64,000 bases of DNA from the NCBI GenBank assembly GCA_030248295.1, contig JASANH010000938.1, positions 620,001-684,000 on the forward strand. The letters are read 5' to 3'. This stretch comes from Mesodorylaimus sp. YZB2_4. Taxonomy: Eukaryota > Nematoda > Enoplea > Dorylaimida > Dorylaimidae. A program made the translations under genes and the position numbers. The stretch's first letter is position 1. Each line of letters opens with the position of its first letter. Shown here piece by piece: positions 22,549-39,676 of this stretch. The notes beneath the pieces were generated by a model. The model saw nothing but the letters and a program-made list of their open reading frames with translations, made no database searches and was not told the DNA's origin.

Positions 22549-23010
22549 ATGTTTGTGCAGCTGCTGGCGTTTGCGGTGGTGGCCATCGGCGTGTACCTGC
22601 TCGTGCACAAGATTCAGTGCCAGCAAGGAATGCCGGGTCTGCCCTTTGGTCAAGCCCTGTTCCAAATGGTCGATCAAACGTGCGGTACGAACTGGACGCC
22701 AGTGCCCGGTCAGCAGCCGTTGCCGATCGCCGCCGATCAACAACCCGCTGCCGATACGCTACCAGCGGCCGACCTGGGTGCACCCGGGAAACCGGAGAAG
22801 AAAAAGGGCAAGTCGAAAAAGTCGAAGAAAGGCAAGGGTAAAGGCAAGAAGAAGGGTGGTGGCGACACGACGACGGGCACCAGCGAGTTGGCGACTGCAA
22901 ACGAGACCGGCGACGAGGGCAAGGGCAAAGGCAAAGGCAAGGGCAAGGGCAAGAAGAAATCGAAAAAGTCCAAGAAGAAGAAGCCAAAGGCTGGAGAAGC
23001 CCCTGCGTGA
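22549..23010 (+). CDS. Unrecognised membrane-anchored Lys/Gly-rich protein
   Basis: A 153-residue intronless open reading frame I cannot assign to a family. It opens with MFVQLLAFAVVAIGVYLLVH, a clear signal anchor or signal peptide. A short segment with two or three cysteines (KIQCQQG, QTCGTNW) and a Pro/Ala/Gln linker follow. The C-terminal half is almost wholly Lys, Gly and Ser: KGKSKKSKKGKGKGKKKGGG, a spacer GDTTTGTSELATANETGDEG, then GKGKGKGKGKGKKKSKKSKK. I chose the second ATG because it starts the hydrophobic segment; an upstream in-frame ATG at 22522 would add nine residues. The very high pI with an N-terminal membrane segment suggests either a secreted polycationic protein or a membrane protein with a basic tail. 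The GGCAAG repeats are prone to expansion. Expression is unproven. Confidence 0.6.
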   Translation: MFVQLLAFAVVAIGVYLLVHKIQCQQGMPGLPFGQALFQMVDQTCGTNWTPVPGQQPLPIAADQQPAADTLPAADLGAPGKPEKKKGKSKKSKKGKGKGKKKGGGDTTTGTSELATANETGDEGKGKGKGKGKGKKKSKKSKKKKPKAGEAPA

Positions 23011-23409
23011 TGAGTGATCGATGATCTGGTGTGACCGACTGTGTTGTTGCTCTCGTTCGATGTAGGTATGCGTGCTGTGCGTCCTTGTGATCTGTTAATG
23101 AGAGTAAAGACAGAGCGAAGGACCAAGCAGCACAGTACCATATTCGGGGTGGGTGAATGAGATGGCTGCGATCGAGTTATCCGCTTGACCGTGCGAGTGG
23201 ACGAATATGTCCAAGGTTGCAGACCGTCAGGGTTGCCGACTAATAGTAAGAGGATGATAGGTCGACATTCAAACTGTATCAACTATGCTACCTCAATGCA
23301 TTTTTATTCGTACCTTGTCGGCGAAGTCGTATCATATATCGTAAATATCGTCTTTGTCAAAGTCGAGCTTGCAAGAATCTGGTCTTCAAGCATGGAAACT
23401 CTGTCATCC

Positions 23410-23472
23410 AAGTGAACAAGGAGTTGGACATATAATAGACCGTCTATTATATGTCCAACTCCTTGAAGTGAA
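23410..23472. repeat. Perfect 24-bp palindrome flanked by 7-bp direct repeats
   Basis: The left arm 23417-23440 (CAAGGAGTTGGACATATAAT and onward) and right arm 23442-23465 are perfect reverse complements around one C. The whole 49-bp unit is bounded by AAGTGAA on both sides (23410-23416, 23466-23472). It looks like a tiny insertion with a target duplication, or the product of a template-switch event. Confidence 0.85.
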
Positions 23473-23740
23473 GATGGACTGGATTACGCTGCCGCCGTGC
23501 ACCTTGTTCTCCATCGAGTTGCACGTCGGTCACACTTTAAACGGCACAAACAGTACGGTACAAATTTAAATCAGTTTAAAGGCTCAGTTTAAATTTTAGG
23601 CTCGAACGAGCATGCCAAGATTTCCGTGAATTGGATTTATAACCCGCTGCACCATAATTTACACTCGTCTTTCCAAAATAAAAATTCTAGAAAATTTCCA
23701 AAGAAAAAGCACGCCGTGCGTGTGTTTAGGGGCAGCCTCT

Positions 23741-23797
23741 GTGTCATAATGGCTATACTGATGTGATTTATCACATTAGTATAGCCATGTGTGTCAT
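23741..23797. repeat. Near-perfect 19-bp palindrome flanked by direct repeats
   Basis: The arms 23749-23767 and 23770-23788 pair with one mismatch (ATGGCTATACTGATGTGAT against its complement). GTGTCAT lies on both sides (23741-23747 and 23791-23797). Its ends, ATGGCTATA/TATAGCCAT, match the ends of the palindrome in the aprataxin intron, hinting at one family. Confidence 0.7.
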
Positions 23798-25371
23798 GGT
23801 GTGCACAGCTTCATAAAAGAAGATGTACTTGCGCATCATACTTTGTATGCCGTAGATGGCCATTGGTCGGCAACCTAGGACAGAGCTGACCTCTCTCAAA
23901 TCTTTATACATTAATTGACATGGACAAATCAAGCAAAATGACAAAATTTGAGTAAGTTCTGTAAGAATTAGATTTATATTTTTGAGTTTAGAGAAATAAT
24001 TGATGGCAAACGGCAAAATAAGTCTGCAAGGAGAGAAGGTAGTAAGTGAAGTGCGAGTAGAATCTATTCGCAGCGTCCGTCAGCGTTTAGAACCCGGACT
24101 AAATCAGAAGACGTGCAGCCATCGAGAGCACTGCAGGGGCTATCCTCCTTTGGATTCACACGCTGTAAGAAATGTGGTTCCTGTTGTGCACACACTCCAC
24201 CCTGAGCGTGTCGTGTAGCATTGATAAGCAAGGCCGAGAGGGGACCAGCTCCACAGCAGCTTCCCTGTGTGTCTCCACTAGGAGCACCTCCACACGAGGA
24301 CATCCTGTGCATCGGCGTCCGAGGTTGATACTGGGCGAGAATGGTTGTCGGTGGTTTGGGCAAGGAAGACACAAAATATTTCGCGATCAACTTATTTGCA
24401 GGAGATGACATGATGATCGTCGATTTGTAATTTTACAAGTGGCCATGGCCTATTGTACTTCCCAACAGTCTTTTACGTGTTAGATCAACTGCAGACGAAC
24501 AAAGCTACTGACTGTTTTAGCCAGCTGTCGCAGAGTCTGGGCTGCTTTCTAACCTGGATTGGTATATCAGAAGAGCGAAGTTGGCTTCACGTCTGTCAAC
24601 TTTCATACCTCGCAATTTCAAGTGACATACTGCTGGTTTCCTTGGATCTCATGCCATCTAGTCAGCTGATCAGTGCTAACCAATAGCAAATGGCTACTGG
24701 CCTCTAGCTGTCTATTTATAGCTCGGGGTTGGGCAGGGCGTGTGTGCAAGATAAACTAGAGAGAGAGTCATGAGTGACCAGATTAGGTTCAACAGGTTTT
24801 TTCTACTCACGAGCGGCGGGGAAAAACATGATGGACAGTGTACATTCCCAGTCTCGCCAGACACTTTTGCTGTATAACTTAAAAGTAGGGGCAGCAACAT
24901 TGCATCATGCCATGCCCCATCTTTGTGGATGTCGATATTTACATGTGTAAATGCACGCACATTGCAAAAAAAACTACAAAACTATGGCTCCTACCATGTG
25001 TTTTTATAGGGTCTAAATATACACAAAAAATACCGCAAACCGCAAATTTCAAACGCGCGGCTTCTTGTGTCCGCAGTTTTCGAGCCTGCACATTTTGTGA
25101 GCAGTCTTACTGTAGCCGCACATGCCGCCATTGTTCCAGGGTTTTTCTTTTCTTCTGGTCCAGCACTGTATCTTTTGTAACGTGACGTAAACTAGTATAT
25201 TTTGTAACGCGTGTGGCGGAAATCTAGCGCATTTCCATCAAGTTTTGGCTTTCGGTAACAAAATTGTCTTTCATTCAAGTTCTGAGGAAATGACGCACGC
25301 GCGCATTGAATTTTAGGATCATTCTATTCTGTCGATTGCTTGCCACAAAAAAACCATTGAAGATTCGAAGT

Positions 25372-26237
25372 ATGGCGGGTAGTGGAGGTAAGCTAAGGCC
25401 AGTTTTGATAGTTTTCGAGAAGATCAGAGCGGGAAATTCTCGTAAGCCGTTTGAAGGCAGGATACCTCGGCTAGCAGGATAGCTCGCTACGTTTCTTTCG
25501 ATCCTGCGAAACTGGACGATTCCGTGTCAACACATAATAGCCCTGTGCACCCGTCCCCATACTGTAATTTGAACCAGGCATACTTTGCACTTTCTCGGAA
25601 TCTCCAAAACCTTCAAATTTTTAAATTTTTTACTGTTATCCTATCTTTTGCGCATCTATTTTCGTATCCTTTTAAACGTTTCTTTGCATCGCTTACGCAT
25701 TTTAGTCGAAGTGCCCCGAAATTTTCGCCTGTTGGAAGAACTGGAAGAAGGACAGAAGGGAAAGGGGGACGGCACGATCTCGTGGGGTCTCGAGGACGAT
25801 GACGATATGACTCTGTCGCGTTGGACCTGCATGATTATCGGTCCGCCGAGGGTAAAGTTGTAGTTACTAAAAAAACAGCTTCGTTTATTGATTGTTTTCA
25901 TCTTTAGACTCCATTTGAAGGACGTATGTACACTTTGAAAGTTGAGTGCGGTGGTAATTACCCGTTGGATCCGCCCAGCGTGCGATTCGTTACGAAAGTG
26001 ACCATGAATGGCGTCAATCCAGTCAATGGAGCTGTAAGTGCTCGGACCTTGCGTAACCCCTGATTTGTATAGTTTACTATCTTGCAGGTGGATCGTCGTA
26101 TTTCCCAAATACTTTCTCGATGGCAGCGCAATTACACTATTCGACATTTGTTGGAGGATTTGCGACGTTGTATGGCCGCTAAAGAAAACATGCGATTGCA
26201 GCAACCACCGGAAGGAGCCACGTTCAGTTCCCACTAG
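25372..26237 (+). CDS. UBE2V: Ubiquitin-conjugating enzyme E2 variant (Mms2/UEV type, 4 exons)
   Basis: Catalytically inactive E2 variant that pairs with Ubc13 (UBE2N) to build Lys63-linked ubiquitin chains in DNA damage tolerance and signalling. Exons: 25372-25387, 25706-25851, 25908-26033 and 26088-26237, giving 145 residues, the same length as human UBE2V2. The first exon encodes only MAGSG. The body reads [69 protein letters not shown], then [20 protein letters not shown] and [11 protein letters not shown]. As expected for UEVs there is no catalytic Cys. The first intron is 318 nt, the rest about 55 nt. Confidence 0.96.
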
Positions 26238-26938
26238 ATGGGTGAGTCCATAGAAGCAGGCAACGTGACGCGGCGGGTTTGGGCGTTGGCTAAGCAGTAG
26301 ACTCCCTCCATGGAGTGACCTTTCAATGATCACCGTGAAGCCGTTGAACCATTTCCATGGTCAACAAGCACGATCCCGTTGACCTGCCAATCATGTATCG
26401 CCTTTTCAGGCAAGCTGCTGTTTGGACAAGTTTGACTATGGGCGAATGGTATTGGTGGTCGTTGGTGCTTGAGACTGGCGGCCAATCTTACACTCGTATT
26501 CCTGTTTTCGCAATATTGGTGTGATAAAAACTTTCCAAATTTAAGATTTCTTTTCGATTTTCTAATTATGTGTTCAAGGCGTGTTTGAAACCACAGTTCG
26601 ATGTGTAGCTCGAATTCGTAAGCTGTGCTCGAGCACTTGGGGTGCATCGATGCTCGTTTTGTTCCTGTTCCTGATGCAGTAACGCAATACGAAATCGAAT
26701 CTTTTCTCATGCACATTCTTTGTGGACAAAAACCATTCCTATCTTGTACTCTTGCTGTAAGTTGCATAGTCTCTGAGTTTAAATTTGCCGCTCAAACTGA
26801 CCAATCACAAGAAAGTTCACAGCGCCGCCTAGCGATAGCGTGGCGAATCCGATCGATAGTGCGCTGGTTCCAACGACGCGCGTGCGCAGTCGAGGCTCTG
26901 CTGTTTGGTGATACATTTTGAAAAGAAAAAAACAGCCC
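26238..26938. other. Intergenic, UBE2V to BRWD
   Basis: 700 bp holding the UBE2V 3' end and BRWD promoter. No exon or RNA gene recognised. Confidence 0.5.
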
Positions 26939-33602
<6,664 letters not shown>

Positions 33603-33727
33603 CGGTGGGTTTTGGGTGGTGTAATTGTATAGCAATGTCCGTTCGCTATTACGTTGATGCAAAGAATTATTTCTCAGGCTTATTAGTACATGAAGGATGT
33701 TTGATTTTTATAAAAGGCACATTCTGG

Positions 33728-35266
33728 TTACTCTTCGTAATCACGGCGATCCTTGACGATGTCGTTAACGTTCAATGGCAAGTTCAGTCGAACGGATCGC
33801 TCCAATTCTTGAACTAAATCAACTTCCCAGAAGTTAGTGACAAATGTGGTGACGAGACCAACACGGCCGCAGTCGCTGCTGAGACGACCCAACCGTCCCG
33901 CTCGTCTCAAGTAGCCTCCGATGGTGTAGGGCAGCTGATAGTTTATGACGTGATCCAAGTATCGAGTATCCAAGCCCAGAGCCGCGGTGTCTGTGGCGAC
34001 CATGACTGAGAAGTCGCCGTCGATGATTCGCTGATACGATCGTGCCCTGTCCTCGTCCGACATGCTCCCTCTGAGGCCAACGATGGACACGCCGGCCTGT
34101 CGCAGGAAATGCTCCAACCACTCGCACGTGCCGGCATCTCGGACGAAGACGGCTACTCGTCGTTTGTTTTCGTAATCGCGTTTCACGTGCGATAATAAAG
34201 CTTCGGGTGCCATTTCGTAGGAAAGGCGGAGAAATCGATGGCGAAGAAACGGTTGCAATCGATGGATGGAATTGTTAGTGATCTGCAGAAGATTAGCCAC
34301 ACCGATCAGAGGATCAATCAGCTGGTCCAAATCATCGGGAATCGTCGAGCCGACGAGAATCAACTGAGCACCGTCTTTTGAGCAGGCGCCTGCAGTTTTG
34401 TTGAATTTGATACTGGTCAAGATGTTGAATAAGCCATCGCGTACTGATTCTTGCAAAAGGGCATCAGCTTCGTCCACAATCACGTGGCGGAGGTCATCGA
34501 ATTTGAGAGCCCCCAGCTTCTTGTATCGTAATGCAGCACCGATTGTGGCGATCAATAAATCACGACCGGGGTTTTCTAAATCAGTGGCGTACACGCTCCC
34601 ATCACCCGATCGAATCATGGCGAGGTCCAGAGGCGGAGTGTGATCGAGTATTCGTCTCGATACTGTCATCAATTGTTGGCTAAGTTCACGAGTCGGACTG
34701 AGAATTAAGGCGCGAGGGCATCCAGCTGCTGGTTCGCTATCGATTTTCCGTGCTCTCAGTAATCGTTCGATGATCGGTGCCAAATAGGCCGTAGTTTTCC
34801 CCGATCCCACTTCCGAACCGATCAACGTGTGACGACCCGACACAATGGGCGGAATCGCTTTCCTTTGGATCAGAGTCATCTTGGCTAACCCCATTCCATC
34901 GATGGCTTGCAATACTGACCGGGATAAATATTTTGACATTTCATCGAATGGATACTCTTCGCGAGGATCGTCGTCGCCTTCCACAATTTTTCTGGCTGTA
35001 ATTATCGTAAAAAAATCCCCGTCGCATTTCTTTTTCTTCCAATTCTCAGTTGCTAATAACAATCGATCGATGGGATATCGTTGGCCAGCGAAATGATTGA
35101 GACTATGATTACGACACGAAATGACCACGGGCGCTATTCGACGATCGACTCCGTAGATTTGACGAAACGTCTTCATTCGCTCGAGACGTCTTTGACGAGC
35201 CTTTTCCATGACCCGAATTAGTTTTACTGGCATCGTGATAACTGGTTTGCGTGATGCCGAAGCCAT
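33728..35266 (-). CDS. DDX28: DDX28-like mitochondrial DEAD-box RNA helicase (single exon)
   Basis: ATP-dependent RNA helicase; in humans DDX28 sits in mitochondrial RNA granules and helps assemble the large mitoribosomal subunit. 512 residues, intronless, start at 35266. The N-terminus is basic with MEKARQRRLERMKTFRQIYG. A block NHSLNHFAGQRYPIDRLLLA and ENWKKKKCDGDFFTI matches DDX28. Helicase motifs: I GSEVGSGKT, Ia SPTREL, Ib IATIG (usually ATPG), II VDEAD, III as VGST in place of SAT, IV VFVRD, V VATDTAALGLD, VI YLRRAGRLGR (family HRxGRxGR). The relaxed motifs Ib, III and VI are unusual for DEAD-box proteins but DDX28 itself deviates at III. Converges with BRWD (125 bp between stops) and diverges from NDUFS3. 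Confidence 0.87.
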   Translation of the reverse strand: MASASRKPVITMPVKLIRVMEKARQRRLERMKTFRQIYGVDRRIAPVVISCRNHSLNHFAGQRYPIDRLLLATENWKKKKCDGDFFTIITARKIVEGDDDPREEYPFDEMSKYLSRSVLQAIDGMGLAKMTLIQRKAIPPIVSGRHTLIGSEVGSGKTTAYLAPIIERLLRARKIDSEPAAGCPRALILSPTRELSQQLMTVSRRILDHTPPLDLAMIRSGDGSVYATDLENPGRDLLIATIGAALRYKKLGALKFDDLRHVIVDEADALLQESVRDGLFNILTSIKFNKTAGACSKDGAQLILVGSTIPDDLDQLIDPLIGVANLLQITNNSIHRLQPFLRHRFLRLSYEMAPEALLSHVKRDYENKRRVAVFVRDAGTCEWLEHFLRQAGVSIVGLRGSMSDEDRARSYQRIIDGDFSVMVATDTAALGLDTRYLDHVINYQLPYTIGGYLRRAGRLGRLSSDCGRVGLVTTFVTNFWEVDLVQELERSVRLNLPLNVNDIVKDRRDYEE

Positions 35267-35670
35267 GATTTTAATTTCAATAAATACAATCGGAAATAAT
35301 GCTGATCAAATATCGATTCGATTCCGAGCTGATCGCTCGATTCCGAAAAATGTGTGCGCGCCCTATGCGGCTGCAGTAAACCTACACGGCTAACAGATAT
35401 TCCAGCTTTTGCACAGCAATATAGTCATTCAGGAAACTTGTCATACAATTTGAAAACAAATGACAAATTTCGTCATTTGTACTTTTGAAATCGTATTTTA
35501 TTTTCTTCCTTCTTTAAACTATGTCTTTTATGTACTTTATAGTGAGCTATATATGTGTGTGTACTCGGAATCTTTTTGTTAGCCGTGCCTCTGTGGCGCG
35601 GCGCAATCGGTTCGGTCTGGAATTTCTGCGGATGATACTGAATGATACAGTAAATGATAACAAGGTGATC
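35267..35670. promoter_or_regulatory. Shared divergent promoter region, DDX28 / NDUFS3
   Basis: 404 bp between two start codons on opposite strands. Both products are mitochondrial, so a bidirectional promoter giving joint control is plausible (inference). AT-rich around 35400-35530; no TATA box could be assigned with confidence. Confidence 0.45.
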
Positions 35671-37397
35671 ATGGCAACATCATTTCGGCCATTACTATCC
35701 GCGTCGTCCGCTATTCTTCGAGGTAGACAAGATATAAGCTGCAGTTTTATCATTATAATTTCCTATGAATTTTCTTCGAACTTTTCCTTGACGTAGTTTT
35801 TAGATTGCGTACATGTGCACAGGTCCCTGAAATTATCTGTTTTTTCCCAATTCAGGCATATTACGAACTCCCTTGTCCAACGTAGCTGTAGCCTCGCGTC
35901 TTCAAAGCACCACATCTTCGACCGATCAAGATGCAAAAGCGAAAAAGAAACGTAAGTTGCGTTGATACCCTGTACTGTAGAGACTTCGGTGGGAATCTAG
36001 AGTAGACCTGCATCTCGCAAACATCGCAGTGTTCACTGCCGCTTTTTAGCTACATTTTGGTTTATCGATCCTGTCAAACAAGAACGACTGTCCCAGTTCG
36101 GACGCTATGTAGCCGAGTCCTTACCCAAATACGTGCAGAAAGTTCAGGTAAGATCGATTATTATGCTTCGAATTGGTAAACTTGCATTTTTGTTGTGTCG
36201 GGTGGGATCCAAATGTGGGAGAGGGTTTTAGGTGGATCTGCGAGTAGGGGCACTTGTCTAGCAGAGCTTGTGTTCATTTTTGGACTGTGGACTGTGACTG
36301 ACTAGCTAATTCACGCTTTTCTAGCTTGCTGCTGGCGATGAATTAGAAATCTTGATTCATCCGGATGGTGTGTACCCAGTCATCCATTTTCTCAAAGGTC
36401 ATCACGCCGCTCAGTTCACCAACATAACGTGCGTGTGTGGCGTGGATGTGCCGACCAGGGAGAAACGTTTCGAGGTAATCTTCGGGTGTTGGGAGTCCGC
36501 CCGTTTCTCACCCCTTATTTCAGGTTGTCTACTCGTTCTTGTCAATTCGCTACAATGTTCGAGTCCGTGTTCGTACCTACGCCGATGAGGTCGGTGCGAT
36601 CGACTCGATCACACCCTTATTCGCTGGTGCCGATTGGTACGAACGCGAGGTATGCATAATTCAGTGGCCTCACGATACCCGCGGGGGAAAAATCAATAGA
36701 ATTTGTTTGTTGTAGGTGTACGACATGTATGGCGTATTCTTTACGAATCATCCCGATTTGCGTCGCATTTTGACCGATTATGGTATGTTTTCTGTGGTGG
36801 AGCCATCCTGGGGGTTCTCGTTTGATTTTGCCCCTTCGCAATTCTGTATATTTCAATCATTTTCTTCTTTTTCAGGTTTTGATGGTCATCCGTTACGAAA
36901 AGATTTCCCGCTAACTGGTTACACCGAGGTACGATATCCTTTTCTCTTGCCCATCCCGTTGCTCTATTAAGGGGGGAAGAGTAACAAGGGTCCTACACAC
37001 GACTTCGATCCTATCTTGTCATTGAGTGGGGTCTGTCCGGCGTGAATGCGGGCAAGAGCGCGTGTTTGATGCATATTCGCGGTGGGGTTTGCCAAGCTAG
37101 TGCCCAGAAAACCCGAATTCGAATGCGTGCCGTCCCGATAGCTTTGAGTTCGAAACAGCCACCTCGCCGCTTCGAGTCGATATTCATTCTTTCTCTCATT
37201 TTCAGGTTCGGTACGACGATGAGTTGAAACGAGTTGTTGTCGAACCGTTGGAATTGGCGCAAGAATTTCGCAAATTCGATCTGGACACACCGTGGGAAAT
37301 CTTCCCTAAATTTAAAGGCGAATCGATCACTGCCGGATACAAGGAGGTTCCGCTGCCCAATGAGGAGAAGTCGAGCGAAGGTGGTGCGAAGAAATAG
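35671..37397 (+). CDS. NDUFS3: NADH:ubiquinone oxidoreductase 30 kDa subunit (8 exons)
   Basis: Core Q-module subunit of mitochondrial complex I, needed for early assembly. Exons: 35671-35722, 35856-35951, 36050-36147, 36325-36474, 36524-36649, 36716-36782, 36876-36928 and 37206-37397, giving 277 residues (human 264). N-terminal presequence [18 protein letters not shown]. The mature part shows [99 protein letters not shown] and [19 protein letters not shown], the classic signature of this subunit. The start lies in an open stretch with an upstream frame extending to 35521; the ATG at 35671 gives the expected targeting peptide. Confidence 0.97.
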
Positions 37398-37827
37398 CAT
37401 AGGCTGTGTAGGCCTTGTCTTACGATTAGATGACTGAGGCTCGAAAAGACCAGCTTTTTCGATGGTTCCATTCATAGAAGTATAGAATACTGTACCGATC
37501 ATTTAGTACGCCCGAGTTCGTTTTTGTGAGATAAAAAATTTAAAAATTGTAAGGAGTAAACTTTTTGGCGCTTTTTAGCAGACAACTGATTTTCGGATGG
37601 GATGCGTTTTAAGCGCCTTATTTTGAGTGCGGTCTGAAAAGTTTCCAGACGATTAAATAGCAAAAGCACTTTGTTTACCATTAAAGCCAGGTAATTACTT
37701 TGGGAAGGTATATTCAGCGAACGGATTAGCCTTAGATTCAAGTAAGTTCAGATTAGAGTATAAATCCTCAGCGAAACAATTTTTCCAAGTGTTTTATAGG
37801 TGCAATTTGATTCGAGGAAAATTTAAG

Positions 37828-39000
37828 ATGAGCGAAAATAACAAGCCGGCGGCTTCGGGCGATAATTCTCCGTCGAACAATGCTTCGGGCGGCAACGTTG
37901 TCGATCCGCATAATTTGCAGGAGTTGACTCAGTTTGTAAGCTGAAAAAGTGTTTAATTTTTATGAGGAATCTTTTGGGGGAATCTTTAGAAAATGTGGTT
38001 GTGTCTTTGATTTTGTGTGAAATTTAGGAATGTAACTTGTTTTATAATCGAAAATATTGCTTTCCGCTCGAGTGCTTAGTTAATTCCCTCCTATCCCAGC
38101 AAGGAAACAGGACAAGGGTGGGAAGTTTCGAAAATTTCGTGTCATCGTTTTCGCGATCGTTTTTAGATAAGGCAGGGTTACCACCACCTTCTAATCTTTC
38201 TTTCATCCCCTCCCTTTATCCTCTTATTCCCCCTTTATTTTGCCTCCTCTTTTTTTTCTCTTTTTTTATTCAACAAAAAATAAAAAAAAAAAAAAAAATT
38301 TTTTTTTTTTTTTTTTTTTTTTTTACCCCCCCCCTCATTTTCCTAATAAGGGCAGCAGCCAGCTATTGTACAACAAGGCTCGTGCGAAGCTGGAAAACCG
38401 GGGAAACTCGAAAAAAATAGGGGATCCGAGAAGTTTCTGGAAATTGAGGATATTAGATCCAAAATCAGGGAAAACTCAGAGGGAGCATTTCGAGGTTCCA
38501 AGTTTCGATTCAGCCGCCTTTTCTGTGTACCTTTGATCGAGCTGAAAGGTAGTAAATCAGTTAAAGTTGATCAAGTAGTCGTGGGACAGTCTGAAAATAA
38601 TCAGGGAAAAATCAAATTTTTTTTCTACGAAACCTGGAAAATCATTTTCCGCTTCTTTTGTGAACCCTGTACGAGCCGTGTGTCATCCGCCTCCTATCAG
38701 TGAGTTCTCGAAAGCGACCATTTCGACCGTGTTGATAAACCAAAGGTGCAGTTTTCTAGCATGTCTTATATATTCCCTTTCGCCGTTCCCTAACCTATCT
38801 TACATTTTCGTCCATTCTAGATCCAAAGCTTGCTTCAACAAACGCAAGATCGTTTTTTGAGTATGTCGGATCAAATAATCAAACGTATTGACGACATGGG
38901 CAAGCGAATCGACGATCTGGAGAAGAACATCAATGAACTGATGACCCAGGCCAACATCGACGATCCCAGTCCGGTCGTAATTGCGGAGAAGCTGCAATAA
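37828..39000 (+). CDS. HSBP1: Heat shock factor-binding protein 1 (2 exons)
   Basis: Small coiled-coil protein that binds the trimerisation domain of HSF1 and dampens the heat shock response. Exons 37828-37935 and 38821-39000, 95 residues. The N-terminal 28 residues are a Ser/Asn/Gly-rich extension. The helix reads [40 protein letters not shown] and [15 protein letters not shown], with heptad spacing throughout. It ends PVVIAEKLQ. The 885-nt intron contains runs of A, T and C near 38272-38332. Confidence 0.96.
38272..38332 (+). repeat. Compound homopolymer A/T/C tract in HSBP1 intron
   Basis: A-rich run followed by about 26 T and about nine C. Self-complementary A and T blocks could form a hairpin. 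It resembles a degraded poly-A/poly-T junction; assembly errors are also possible here. Confidence 0.75.
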
Positions 39001-39676
39001 GTCCGGTCGGGAGCATCGCCATTCTTATGCATAGCAACGTCATTCGACCTTGATTTGCGGTTCCTATTTTAATGATTAACTCGTCTTCAGCGTGTACGTA
39101 AGAGGATCGTGTGGTGAGCCGTGATGTGCCGTGTACGCCAGCTCCGCCAACCTTCATTTTCTTTGCCTATACATTACATTCTCATATAAATAATAAAGTA
39201 AGATTGCACGGCAACTTAACAAACATGCAATAATAACGCCAACAAACGCGCACTGCAGCTAACTGAATATATTAAAACATCAACAAAAAAAGCGCATCGG
39301 TTTTCAAATGGAATGTAATGGAAACATACAATGCATACTATAACCGTACCGCAAATATGCCGCGTCCCTTATGGAATGTACTCGAGACAACACGCCCTAC
39401 ACAAAAATAATATGCCGATAACCATAAGAACCTAAAGCATAGCTCTCATGCCTAGGGGCTAGTCGCCTCGTGAACACATGTACAGTATGCAAGCCCTAAA
39501 CGTCATCTGGAAAGCTGCCCACAAAGGAAGAATTATAAATTACAGTGGCCCACTAGAACACTCACAAACCACTCCTATCCATAATATAACACTCGCAGGT
39601 GATTGTGCTTCGTTACTCAGCCTTTGGTTAGTCCACGACATTCCATCCGACGCGGCACCCACTCCTCGGCCGCCCA

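Larger units (their letters stand above)
23011..25371. other. Intergenic, Lys-rich gene to UBE2V
   Basis: 2.4 kb without a supported gene. It holds two short palindromes bounded by direct repeats (23410-23472 and 23741-23797). Open frames at 24064-24411 show no family likeness. The last 200 bp are AT-rich and should contain the UBE2V promoter. Confidence 0.5.

Noticed and set aside
22499-23017. Long open frames in other frames of the Lys-rich gene (up to 181 codons on the minus strand)
   Set aside because: The GGCAAG-type repeat lacks stops in several frames; only the plus frame at 22549 starts with a coherent membrane segment.
36341-37430. Annotating NDUFS3 as two or more separate small genes
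   Set aside because: The separate open pieces join with correct phases to the complete 30 kDa subunit.
37011-37502. 163-codon minus-strand open frame near the NDUFS3 end
   Set aside because: Overlaps the last NDUFS3 exon and its intron antisense; no recognisable protein.
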